Assembly: GCA_031285085.1 (NCBI GenBank)
Contig: JAITWW010000128.1
Span: forward strand, 1-5,415
Source of the DNA: Candidatus Methanofilum arcanum
GTDB taxonomy: Archaea; Halobacteriota; Methanomicrobia; Methanomicrobiales; Methanospirillaceae
Direction: 5' to 3'
Length of the DNA: 5,415 nucleotides
The notes beneath the pieces are model-generated. The model was not told the DNA's origin. It made no database searches and saw only the letters and a list, made by a program, of their open reading frames with translations. This document shows, piece by piece, positions 1-5,415 of this stretch. A program made the position numbers and the translations under genes. Positions within the stretch are counted from its first letter, which is position 1, and each line of letters starts with the position of its first letter.

Positions 1-299
1 CCAAGTGAACAGAGCACCGCAACATCAGACCCTCGCTCCATCACCATATCATATCCTGTAATTCCAAGATCACAGACCCCTGCAGCAACATACTCAGGAA
101 TATCAATGGGACGGGAGTACAACACACTCACATGAGGATCATGTGTTTTTGCTACCAGTGATCTTCCTTCTCCTTCGATCATCCCAAGACCAGAACGCTC
201 CACTAAATCTTGAATAGGAGCAGATATTCTCCCTTTATTTGGAATTGCAATGCGAATTGAATCTATGCTTCTTTCATCATCAGTAAGTACACGAGACAT
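1..299 (-). CDS. hisG: ATP phosphoribosyltransferase, N-terminal part (cut by window edge)
   Basis: This enzyme joins ATP and PRPP to make phosphoribosyl-ATP, the first and usually feedback-controlled step of histidine synthesis in the cytoplasm. Only the first 99 residues are in the window; the gene continues past position 1. The family signatures are clear: IRIAIPNKGRIS at about residues 15-26, and the stretch from SRPIDIPEYV (62-71) through CDLGITGYDMV (76-86), which belongs to the HisG catalytic domain. About 14 residues (MSRVLTDDERSIDS) precede the point where many HisG proteins begin. No in-frame ATG lies between, so this ATG is the best start. No Shine-Dalgarno sequence is visible; a run of eight T sits 3-10 bases before the start codon. 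The short or long (HisZ-dependent or ACT-domain) form cannot be decided because the C-terminus is missing. The gene follows mat after a 41-bp gap on the same strand. Confidence 0.93.
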   Translation of the reverse strand, partial: MSRVLTDDERSIDSIRIAIPNKGRISAPIQDLVERSGLGMIEGEGRSLVAKTHDPHVSVLYSRPIDIPEYVAAGVCDLGITGYDMVMERGSDVAVLCSL

Positions 300-301
300 A
301 T

Positions 302-309
302 AAAAAAAA
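302..309 (-). terminator. Oligo-T tract, candidate archaeal terminator after mat
   Basis: Eight consecutive T on the minus strand lie about 31 bases after the mat stop codon and 3-10 bases before the hisG start. Archaeal RNA polymerase terminates at such T-runs without needing a strong hairpin. A weak 5-bp inverted repeat (GTAAC / GTTAC, with a loop of about 20 bases) precedes the run. It could instead be simple AT-rich spacer, in which case mat and hisG would be co-transcribed. Confidence 0.4.
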
Positions 310-340
310 GTAACTTATTTTGTTGATTCTCAGCGTTACG

Positions 341-1543
341 TTAAAATGTCTGTACCTTTCCCTGAATAATACGTTCAGTAACAGATATGATATCAGCAAG
401 TCCAGCATCAATAATACTATGCACATCCTTCTGAATAGAGGCAAATGAGGCTGGATCCTGTGGGATAATACGTGCACTACTAATCAAAGGTTGATCAATT
501 GGTTTTCCTATCTGTGACAAAAGCCGAATCTCAATCTCTTCAATGCCATCAACACTTTTCACACAGGCATGAGCAAGCTCATGTGACAGCACATTATAGA
601 TCTTTCCGATGTGGTTCACTGGATTCTTTCCAGACGTTGCCTCCATGCTCATCGGTCGATGTGGGGTAATTAATCCGTTTGCACGATTTCCACGCCCAAC
701 AGAGCCATCATCTCCCATCTCAGCAGAGGTCCCGGTCACAGTCATAAACAGACTACACTCATCATCACGGTCAGCGGTATTTACTTCCACTTTCACGGCT
801 CGATCCGTACAACCTTTTGCAACCTTTGTTGCTTCATCTGCCAACTTGGATCGGTAATCAATGTACTCATCAACGCCGCTGAGATATCTGTCAACCATTG
901 CACAGCACACCGTAAAGGTCATCTCATTTCCATCTCGAAAACCCATAATCTTTACATCTTGACCATATACTGGAAATTTCGGACGAAGAGTATTATCTAT
1001 GTGTGATGATATTTTTTGGATACAGGTCTCAACCTCTGAGAACGGAGCATATGAAACACCAAATGAAGTATCATTTGCCCGTATGACAGCACTAGAATCT
1101 GATTTAAAAACATCACGAAGATCCGTTGAACCAGCTCCCAGACGACAGTCTATAATGACCTCCTTATCGAGATTCAACTCAGGAAGCAGGGTTCGCAGAT
1201 AATCTTTTGCTGCTCCAATTGTTGTTGTATCTGCCGGGAGATTTACTCCCTCAAAAGATTTTGTTGCACGTCCATCAAGTAAAATATAGATCGGTTTTAC
1301 AATCTTTCCTCCACCAAATGCAGGATATGACTCACCAGCAACGATCTCGCCTTGATCAGTATTGTGATGCAGTGTTCCTCCACACTGCTCAATGTACATA
1401 TTACAAAGAGCTCTGCTTACAGACTCTGCAATTCCATCTGCAATACTGTCTGGATGGCCTAAACACTTTCGTTCAACTAACTCAATCCGTTGCTTCTCAA
1501 TAGGCGTTTGATTCATCGCCTCAATAACAATATTTCGTGTCAT
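341..1543 (-). CDS. mat: S-adenosylmethionine synthetase, archaeal type
   Basis: Cytoplasmic methionine adenosyltransferase that makes S-adenosylmethionine from methionine and ATP, the methyl donor for the cell and its methylated cofactors. It belongs to the archaeal AdoMet synthase family, which is very divergent from bacterial MetK. Visible motifs (numbering from this start) are ELVERKCLGHPDS (21-33), HHNTDQGE (59-66), FGGGK (76-80), LGAGSTDL (135-142), NDTSFGVSYAP (157-167) and the glycine-rich GDDGSVGRGNR (277-287), followed by TPHRPMSMEATSGKNPVNHIGK (about 293-314). The length of about 400 residues is normal and the gene looks intact. Two ATG codons are adjacent (1546 and 1543). GAGG at 1554-1551 lies 4 bases before the first and 7 before the second, so the second is preferred; using the first adds one Met. 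A TATA-like box lies about 60 bases upstream. It is followed by hisG. Confidence 0.97.
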   Translation of the reverse strand: MTRNIVIEAMNQTPIEKQRIELVERKCLGHPDSIADGIAESVSRALCNMYIEQCGGTLHHNTDQGEIVAGESYPAFGGGKIVKPIYILLDGRATKSFEGVNLPADTTTIGAAKDYLRTLLPELNLDKEVIIDCRLGAGSTDLRDVFKSDSSAVIRANDTSFGVSYAPFSEVETCIQKISSHIDNTLRPKFPVYGQDVKIMGFRDGNEMTFTVCCAMVDRYLSGVDEYIDYRSKLADEATKVAKGCTDRAVKVEVNTADRDDECSLFMTVTGTSAEMGDDGSVGRGNRANGLITPHRPMSMEATSGKNPVNHIGKIYNVLSHELAHACVKSVDGIEEIEIRLLSQIGKPIDQPLISSARIIPQDPASFASIQKDVHSIIDAGLADIISVTERIIQGKVQTF

Positions 1544-1550
1544 CATGCTT

Positions 1551-1554
1551 CCTC
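1551..1554 (-). promoter_or_regulatory. Ribosome binding site of mat
   Basis: GAGG on the minus strand has 7 bases to the second of two consecutive ATG codons and only 4 to the first. This spacing is the reason for starting mat at 1543. Confidence 0.5.
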
Positions 1555-1575
1555 AATTGGCTTACATGGATTCTT

Positions 1576-1610
1576 AACTATAGATATCACGAGCATACTT
1601 GCATATAGTT
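1576..1610. repeat. Perfect 7-bp inverted repeat in the mat promoter region
   Basis: AACTATA at 1576-1582 and its exact reverse complement TATAGTT at 1604-1610 are separated by 21 bp. A smaller palindrome, GCATACTTGC (1593-1602), lies inside. The arms are about 28 bp centre to centre. On the minus strand the upstream arm coincides with the best TATA candidate for mat and the downstream arm falls near the expected transcription start. This could be an operator, a stem, or a coincidence in AT-rich DNA. Confidence 0.45.
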
Positions 1611-1611
1611 T
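1602..1611 (-). promoter_or_regulatory. Candidate archaeal TATA box for mat
   Basis: The minus strand carries A-rich sequence followed by AACTATATGC, a reasonable archaeal TATA box with an A-rich BRE-like stretch just upstream. Transcription would start about 25 bases further on, near 1580, giving a leader of about 35 bases before mat. It lies in the 93-bp spacer between xth and mat. It was identified by eye only. Confidence 0.4.
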
Positions 1612-1636
1612 TTCATTCATCTCAAATAAAGCATCA

Positions 1637-2431
1637 TTAAAATGAAAGTTCCAAAGTCACTGGGCAGTGATCAGAACCGGTAATGTCTGTTAAAATTGAT
1701 GTAGAACAAACAGTATCTTTCAAGCTCTCACACACAAAAAAATAATCAATTCTCCATCCGACATTTCGTTCTCGTGCACGAGTCTTGTAATCCCACCATG
1801 TATAATGTCCTGAATCCGATGTAAACATACGAAGCGTGTCAATAAACCCTGCCGCAACCAGCCGGTCTATCCATGCACGCTCAATATCTAAGAACCCTGA
1901 TCTGTGCTGATTTTCAATAGGGCGAGAAAGATCTCGCTCCATGTGCGCAGTATTGACATCTCCACATATCACAACCTGATCCCCTGCCTTGACCCGTTTT
2001 GTGACATACTCCAAAAAGGCATCATAATACCGAAGCTTGTATGCAAGACGTTCTTTTGATGCACCACCATTTGGAAAATATGCTGTACAGAGCACAAACT
2101 CCTCATACTCTGCAATGATTGTTCTTCCTTCTTCGTCAAACTCAGGAATGCCAAGCCCTATCTGCACCGACTCCGGCTCTTTTCGTGTATACACCGCGAC
2201 ACCAGAGTACCCTTTTCGTGTGGCCTGTGCAAAATAAGAGAAGTATCCAGGGATATGGGTGATCTGCTTTGGAAGATCTCGTACATGACCTTTTGTCTCT
2301 TGAATGCATATAATATCTGAGCCACTATTCTGCAAAAAATAATCAAATGGCGTTCCTGTTGCATCAACTTCCTTTTTTGCAACCGCGCGAATTCCATTTA
2401 CATTCCATGACATCAGTTGATACTTGGTCAT
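1637..2431 (-). CDS. xth: Exonuclease III (AP endonuclease, ExoIII family)
   Basis: DNA repair nuclease that cuts the backbone at abasic sites and degrades one strand of duplex DNA 3' to 5', acting in base excision repair. It has 264 residues, the normal length for the family, and every catalytic block is present: MSWNVNGIRA (7-16, Asn10), ICIQETK (41-47, metal-binding Glu45), AYFPNGG (117-123, Tyr118), VICGDVNTAH (154-163, Asp158 and Asn160), GWRIDYFF (225-232, Asp229) and GSDHCPV (252-258, the Asp254-His255 pair). The gene should encode an active enzyme. An in-frame TTG at 2446 would extend it by five residues, but the ATG at 2431 puts the protein start directly before the first conserved strand and has GGTG 8 bases upstream. 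It lies 77 bp after the TIM-barrel gene, with TATA-like sequence between, so it may have its own promoter. Confidence 0.97.
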   Translation of the reverse strand: MTKYQLMSWNVNGIRAVAKKEVDATGTPFDYFLQNSGSDIICIQETKGHVRDLPKQITHIPGYFSYFAQATRKGYSGVAVYTRKEPESVQIGLGIPEFDEEGRTIIAEYEEFVLCTAYFPNGGASKERLAYKLRYYDAFLEYVTKRVKAGDQVVICGDVNTAHMERDLSRPIENQHRSGFLDIERAWIDRLVAAGFIDTLRMFTSDSGHYTWWDYKTRARERNVGWRIDYFFVCESLKDTVCSTSILTDITGSDHCPVTLELSF

Positions 2432-2485
2432 ATCTGACCCACCCAAAGTGTAGTTCTTCTTCTATATCTTCTATAATGAGAAGCT

Positions 2486-2495
2486 TTCATATATC
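2486..2495 (-). promoter_or_regulatory. Candidate TATA box for xth
   Basis: GATATATGAA on the minus strand, 55-64 bases before the xth ATG, would place the transcription start near 2465 with a leader of about 35 bases. A second AT-rich option, TTATAG, lies near 2471-2476. Either suggests that xth can be transcribed separately from the gene before it. Found by eye only. Confidence 0.3.
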
Positions 2496-2508
2496 TTGTT
2501 TGGAGAGA

Positions 2509-3240
2509 TTATCCTATATCAAAGCGTCGAAGTGCTTTCATTGCCTCATATGCCCTTTGATAGGTTGGCATCTCAAGCACACCAGTTGCTCCATTTGCAC
2601 GCATCCCATGAGAAACACGCGAAAAATCAATTGTCCCTTTCCCAATATCAAGATGTTCTGAGGTAGACCCATTATTATCATATAAACAGATGTAGCGTGA
2701 GGCTCCTTCATACAAGAAATCCTCTAAACAATTATTTTGGTGGGCATTTCCAATATCAAGAGAGAGTGGAACCATACTCAATGAAGCAAGTTCATCAGGT
2801 GTTCGCAGTAATGAGAGATCTGATCTTCCTGTGTTTCGAACCATAAAGGTAACTCCCATATCTTGCGCAGAGATCATCAATTCGGTAAGTGAGCGGGAAA
2901 GCTGTTGTTTCGCTTCTAAAAGATCCACTGAAAACGTAACATAACCAGGGTAAATAATAACGTGAGCTCCAATCTCTGCAGCGATCGAAAAGCGCTGCTT
3001 GATTGTATCAATTGCAGCCTGGCGTATGGGTTCGATGGTACTTGCAGGGTTTATATCGAAGTGCTTCAGAAAAAAAGCATATTTATATGGATATGACTCC
3101 AAAATGTCGTATTTTCGGATATAATGTTTTCCACCATCTACGATTTCGATTCCTTTGGTTAGTGAGCCAATACTCTCAAGTGCGATATCAAGTGGTGAGT
3201 TTGTGAGACAAGATGTTGAAATCCAAAGTATGATTATCAC
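2509..3240 (-). CDS. TIM-barrel protein, sugar phosphate isomerase/epimerase (AP endonuclease 2-like) family, possible pseudoenzyme
   Basis: A 243-residue protein resembling archaeal members of the xylose isomerase-like TIM-barrel superfamily (PF01261 type). The N-terminal strand WISTSCLTNSPLDIALE (6-22), GIEIVDGGKHY (30-40), DINPAS (62-67), IAAEIGAHVIIYPGY (86-100), LRTPDEL (145-151), LSLDIGNAH (159-167) and DIGKGTIDF (198-206) follow the family layout. Members usually bind a divalent metal through His, Glu and Asp at strand ends. Here the likely equivalents are Tyr97 (usually HPG), Arg135 (usually a Glu-Asn pair), Asn165 (usually DxGH) and Cys185 (usually HxH), while Asp162 and Glu223 remain. 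This suggests lost or altered catalysis, and the substrate is unknown. Reading from GTG 3240 is an inference: an open frame extends back to TTG 3288, but it runs through the TATA box, and GTG 3240 fits a leaderless start. Next to xth, but not clearly linked to repair. Confidence 0.75.
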   Translation of the reverse strand: MIIILWISTSCLTNSPLDIALESIGSLTKGIEIVDGGKHYIRKYDILESYPYKYAFFLKHFDINPASTIEPIRQAAIDTIKQRFSIAAEIGAHVIIYPGYVTFSVDLLEAKQQLSRSLTELMISAQDMGVTFMVRNTGRSDLSLLRTPDELASLSMVPLSLDIGNAHQNNCLEDFLYEGASRYICLYDNNGSTSEHLDIGKGTIDFSRVSHGMRANGATGVLEMPTYQRAYEAMKALRRFDIG

Positions 3241-3260
3241 CGTCTTGGGGTCTTTGAACC

Positions 3261-3268
3261 TTATATAA
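3261..3268 (-). promoter_or_regulatory. TATA box of the TIM-barrel gene
   Basis: TTATATAA on the minus strand is a near-ideal archaeal TATA box. Its centre is about 25 bases before the in-frame GTG at 3240, the distance at which archaeal transcription normally begins. This favours a leaderless transcript starting at or next to that GTG and argues against the longer reading frame that would translate through the promoter. Confidence 0.55.
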
Positions 3269-3449
3269 TTAATCACCGTACGTAGCAAAAAGCTATGTGA
3301 TATTGATATTCATGTGAGTTTTCCATCATATCTTTTCTCTGTGTAGTTATTCACCCATCCCCATCTCTTTTTTGCCAGAGGAGGTTCCAAGACGAATGAG
3401 ACCTGTTGCGCGATGATGGAATGATGTTCCCTGCAAAACCACAGTTCTG

Positions 3450-3475
3450 AAAAAATCTCATATAAGAGGCAAAAA
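3450..3475 (-). terminator. Candidate terminator of the pRiA4b ORF-3-like gene
   Basis: On the minus strand, 30-55 bases after the stop codon at 3505, a T5 run is followed by the near-palindrome CTCTTATATGAG (one mismatched pair) and then T6. Two T-runs with a small hairpin between them suit archaeal oligo-T termination. The stem is too weak to be a good bacterial intrinsic terminator. Confidence 0.4.
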
Positions 3476-3504
3476 GAGTGAAAGGGGTAACAAACCTCCA
3501 TTCA

Positions 3505-4605
3505 TTACCATATTACTTTGGGTTTGGTATCCCACTCCCGTAGTTCCGGTGACCAATAGCCTGCCCACTCTTTTGTTTCGGCATAATCAGGATGATTTGG
3601 GTCGAGCATAATTTCTCGAAACTCTAAAAAACCGTAAACGCCGCCAACATCCTCAGGTGGAGTCTGTCCAGAGGCTTCGAGCAAGTATGGGGATTCTTCG
3701 TTATGCTCTTCAATTACCCGCACAAATGTAATTTCATGTTCCCAGCTGTCTCCCATATCATAGGTGTACACTATTTTCGTATATTTTGGGAAGTATTCTG
3801 AGAGTTTATGCCCGGTTTCCACAACAGCATCGTCGTCATAAAAAGAAGTGGCCTCGTTCATAACCAACCAGGAAACAATTTCATTACTCTCGTTGTCGAA
3901 CACGTTAAAGTCGTGTATATGGCAATTTTTCCAGCCAAACACGTTCTGTAGTACCTTGTGCAGCTTGGGGAATTCTATATCAGCGGGAACAATCAGGCGC
4001 CTTTTTGCCTTATATATCTCCAAATCAAGTGTGATGAGAATTTCAAAAGCGCGGTACTTATAAGCGGGTTTTCCTGTGAGTTTCACTAAACCTTTTATTA
4101 TTTCCTTGTCGGGACAAAATTGATCAGCGGATCTTTTACTATAATTAACCGGATATCTGCAGATAGCATACCCCAAAGAGTCACTAAACTTCAGAACACC
4201 TCCTGTTTCATTTACACAACGCCCAACAAAATATGCCCCGTTCTTCCCTTGCCGACTCACCCAAGCTGTCGCTTTACGATCATAGTTAGAGACAAACTCT
4301 ACCTCACCGGCCTGTCGAAGGTACTCTTCCACAGCTTCTGGGTTAAGGTTCATCGCAAGCAAAGTGTTGCGAATAGCTGTTGTCATTTTTTCCGCTATGT
4401 CTGAAAAGTTATCGCGCTTTACCCCATAGATTAAAACAGTAAAGCAGGTGGCGTTGTTCACCATTACGACCATGTCCTCTTTGCGGTTGCTAAAGGTGTT
4501 TACCCAATTAGCTGTCCATGAAAACAGTGGCTCAGTGGTATCATGAGGGGGGGTGGGCTTAACACCCATTGCTTGTGCGAGCTTTTTAGTCAGAGCGATT
4601 TGCAT
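3505..4605 (-). CDS. Two-domain protein: DUF6933-like N-terminus and pRiA4b ORF-3-like C-terminus
   Basis: A 366-residue soluble protein without signal peptide or membrane segment. Residues 1 to about 130 (MQIALTKKLAQ, LFSWTANWVNTF, MVVMVNNATCFTVLIYG, IRNTLLAMNLNPE) resemble the DUF6933 family. Residues about 184-366 match the plasmid pRiA4b ORF-3-like family: LDLEIYKAKRRLIVPADIEF (193-212), KLHKVLQNVFGWKNCHIHDF (214-233), YTYDMGDSWEHEI (280-292), PPEDVGGVYGF (316-326) and a Trp-rich end. The family is linked to plasmids and IS elements in bacteria; its molecular role is unknown. No transposase lies beside it. The strong ribosome binding site GAAAGGAG, 7 bases from the ATG, differs from its neighbours and looks Firmicute-like, so I infer transfer from bacteria. 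The gene is intact and isolated, with gene-poor spacers on both sides. Confidence 0.85.
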   Translation of the reverse strand: MQIALTKKLAQAMGVKPTPPHDTTEPLFSWTANWVNTFSNRKEDMVVMVNNATCFTVLIYGVKRDNFSDIAEKMTTAIRNTLLAMNLNPEAVEEYLRQAGEVEFVSNYDRKATAWVSRQGKNGAYFVGRCVNETGGVLKFSDSLGYAICRYPVNYSKRSADQFCPDKEIIKGLVKLTGKPAYKYRAFEILITLDLEIYKAKRRLIVPADIEFPKLHKVLQNVFGWKNCHIHDFNVFDNESNEIVSWLVMNEATSFYDDDAVVETGHKLSEYFPKYTKIVYTYDMGDSWEHEITFVRVIEEHNEESPYLLEASGQTPPEDVGGVYGFLEFREIMLDPNHPDYAETKEWAGYWSPELREWDTKPKVIW

Positions 4606-4612
4606 TGTGAGT

Positions 4613-4620
4613 CTCCTTTC
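4613..4620 (-). promoter_or_regulatory. Strong bacterial-style ribosome binding site
   Basis: GAAAGGAG on the minus strand lies 7 bases before the ATG at 4605 and fixes that start. It is the clearest Shine-Dalgarno sequence in the window and contrasts with the weak or absent ones of the other genes. Confidence 0.75.
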
Positions 4621-4733
4621 TTGTCAAGACGGGTTTCATCGCTTTCGTCTTTATGGATCTATTCGCCCGCTTCCACAAAGAATTTACCGGAGTCGAAGCT
4701 TCATTTCAGAAACGATACCTGTTTATCCATCAT
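4621..4733 (-). other. Spacer with a broken reading frame, possible gene remnant
   Basis: One minus-strand frame starting at the double ATG 4733/4730 reads MMDKQVSFLK, a TGA stop, SFDSGKFFVEAGE, a TAG stop, and then a charged stretch up to the ribosome binding site of the next gene. It might be a decayed small gene carried in with the 3505-4605 gene, or a leader region, or chance. I do not recognise the peptide. No archaeal TATA box or bacterial -35/-10 pair is convincing here, so the promoter of the downstream gene is not located. Confidence 0.25.
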
Positions 4734-4757
4734 GCTGTTCACAATTGATTTTCACGA

Positions 4758-5342
4758 TTATGAGGGGAAGAGAAGTTTTAATGCAATATTCATGCCAGCA
4801 CTTTGGATCTCACTTTTGATATCATGTATGAGATCCTTTGTTCCGGTCATTTCCAAGAGTAACTCATCTCTTGTAAGGGTGAATTTTTTTGAGAATGGAA
4901 TCTCTGGCTGAAATACTTTTAAATCCACTTTTGCAGATCCTGATACGATAATATCAATACCTCCCTGTGTAAGAAACTCTATTCCAGCAGCCATAGCTTC
5001 ATTATTGTACATCTGCGCTGGAATGAGAATATCTGTAATTGATGAGCCTGCAACTTTGAGATCCCCCATCCCTTCTCTTGTGCCGGTTGCAAGAACGAGA
5101 AGGTCACCAGAGTTCTCTGTGGTGATCGTATAGGTAAGTTCAGTGACCGTCACTTCGATGGGGTATGGATTTGTAATCGCAAGAATTACGTCAAAGCCCA
5201 TCGTTGACCATGTAATCTCTGTTATTTTTACGCTTTGCACCTCTATGATAGGCTCATTCCTGATAACCATGTTTCCAAGAGGGAAAAAGACGAGAAGAAG
5301 GAGAAAAACTATGAACACTGCTGCAATGATTGATTTTTTCAT
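4758..5342 (-). CDS. Membrane-anchored LEA14-like (LEA type 2, WHy-domain) protein
   Basis: A 194-residue protein with MKK followed by one strongly hydrophobic segment (residues 4 to about 27). This is an uncleaved membrane anchor or signal, with the rest most likely outside the cell membrane. Residues about 31-150 form a beta-rich LEA14/WHy-type domain: IIEVQSVKITEITWSTMGFDVILAITNPYPIEVTVTEL carries the typical N-P-Y-P element (58-61), followed by alternating strands and GIDIIVSGSAKVDLKVF (128-144). Such domains are linked in plants and bacteria to stress and desiccation; in archaea the role is unknown, so none is assigned. The start is uncertain: ATG 5357 adds MVHEF, and GAGGT lies only 2 bases before it and 16 before ATG 5342. 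The shorter form is preferred because it begins with the lysines of the anchor. The C-terminal tail is short and partly amphipathic. Confidence 0.8.
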   Translation of the reverse strand: MKKSIIAAVFIVFLLLLVFFPLGNMVIRNEPIIEVQSVKITEITWSTMGFDVILAITNPYPIEVTVTELTYTITTENSGDLLVLATGTREGMGDLKVAGSSITDILIPAQMYNNEAMAAGIEFLTQGGIDIIVSGSAKVDLKVFQPEIPFSKKFTLTRDELLLEMTGTKDLIHDIKSEIQSAGMNIALKLLFPS

Positions 5343-5415
5343 AAATTCATGTACCATTACCTCAGATCATTTAATAGACTTCTTGCAAAGCCATGTACTT
5401 ACTTCAAAGTTGCAT

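Larger units (their letters stand above)
3241..3504. other. Spacer between the TIM-barrel gene and the pRiA4b ORF-3-like gene
   Basis: This 264-bp stretch has no convincing gene. At its low-coordinate end it holds the TATA box of the TIM-barrel gene; at the other end it holds a candidate terminator for the upstream gene. A 63-codon open frame (3310-3501) is rich in Cys, Trp and Phe, has no recognisable motif and is probably spurious. A different minus-strand frame, from the stop at 3458-3460 to the TAA at 3347-3349, reads 36 residues with a protein-like flavour (HHRATGLIRLGTSSGKKE). It has no ATG or ribosome binding site and may be the tail of a lost gene. Confidence 0.5.

Noticed and set aside
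609..857. Plus-strand open frames inside mat (also 999-1202 and 1207-1503)
   Set aside because: They lie opposite a strongly conserved gene, have low-complexity or implausible sequences, and are explained as frame shadows.
2432..2446. TTG start extending exonuclease III by five residues (LGGSD)
   Set aside because: The extension overlaps the GGTG ribosome binding sequence, and the ATG at 2431 places the start where the family normally begins.
2509..3240. Endonuclease IV (Nfo) acting with the neighbouring xth as a repair pair
   Set aside because: The fold family is shared, but the protein lacks the endonuclease IV signatures and most metal-binding His/Glu residues, and xth appears to have its own promoter.
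3310..3501. 63-codon minus-strand open frame just after the 3505-4605 gene
   Set aside because: It has no ribosome binding site, runs through the candidate terminator, has an odd composition rich in Cys, Trp and Phe, and shows no recognisable motif.
4621..4626. TTGACA near 4621-4626 (minus strand) as a bacterial -35 box
   Set aside because: It lies directly against the ribosome binding site, leaving no room for a -10 box and leader before the start codon at 4605.
3289..4757. Complete insertion sequence around the pRiA4b ORF-3-like gene
   Set aside because: There is no transposase, and I could not find terminal inverted repeats or a target site duplication at the borders by eye.

Overview
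The window reads as a piece of an archaeal chromosome, most likely a euryarchaeal methanogen of the Methanomicrobia type. The best evidence is the S-adenosylmethionine synthetase at 341-1543, which is the archaeal form (GHPDS, HHNTDQGE and GDDGSVGRGNR motifs) and not bacterial MetK. Supporting evidence is a membrane-anchored LEA14-like protein of a kind common in methanogens, AT-rich TATA-like boxes upstream of several genes, and weak or absent Shine-Dalgarno signals on most genes. The genus cannot be fixed from the sequence. All six recognisable genes lie on the minus strand, so transcription runs from high to low coordinates.

Layout from high to low coordinates: (1) 4758-5342, a membrane-anchored LEA14/WHy-domain protein; (2) 4606-4757, a spacer without a gene, with a broken reading frame that may be a remnant; (3) 3505-4605, a 366-residue protein with a DUF6933-like N-terminal half and a pRiA4b ORF-3-like C-terminal half, preceded by a strong bacterial-style ribosome binding site and probably acquired from bacteria; (4) 3241-3504, a spacer holding a candidate terminator, a possible C-terminal gene remnant, and the TATA box of the next gene; (5) 2509-3240, a TIM-barrel protein of the sugar phosphate isomerase/AP endonuclease 2 family in which most of the expected metal ligands appear to be replaced; (6) 1637-2431, exonuclease III (xth); (7) 341-1543, archaeal S-adenosylmethionine synthetase (mat); (8) 1-299, the N-terminal 99 residues of ATP phosphoribosyltransferase (hisG), cut by the window edge.

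This is mostly a housekeeping neighbourhood: SAM supply, the first step of histidine synthesis, and DNA repair. Each gene seems to be transcribed separately or nearly so, since the gaps are 41-264 bp and several contain their own TATA-like boxes. I see no operon with a shared function. The accessory part is the 3505-4605 gene with its flanking spacers. I found no CRISPR array, tRNA, rRNA, complete insertion sequence or recognisable defence system. The points most worth a second look are the probable TIM-barrel pseudoenzyme, the likely bacterial import, a perfect inverted repeat spanning the presumed mat promoter, and an oligo-T tract placed directly in front of hisG.
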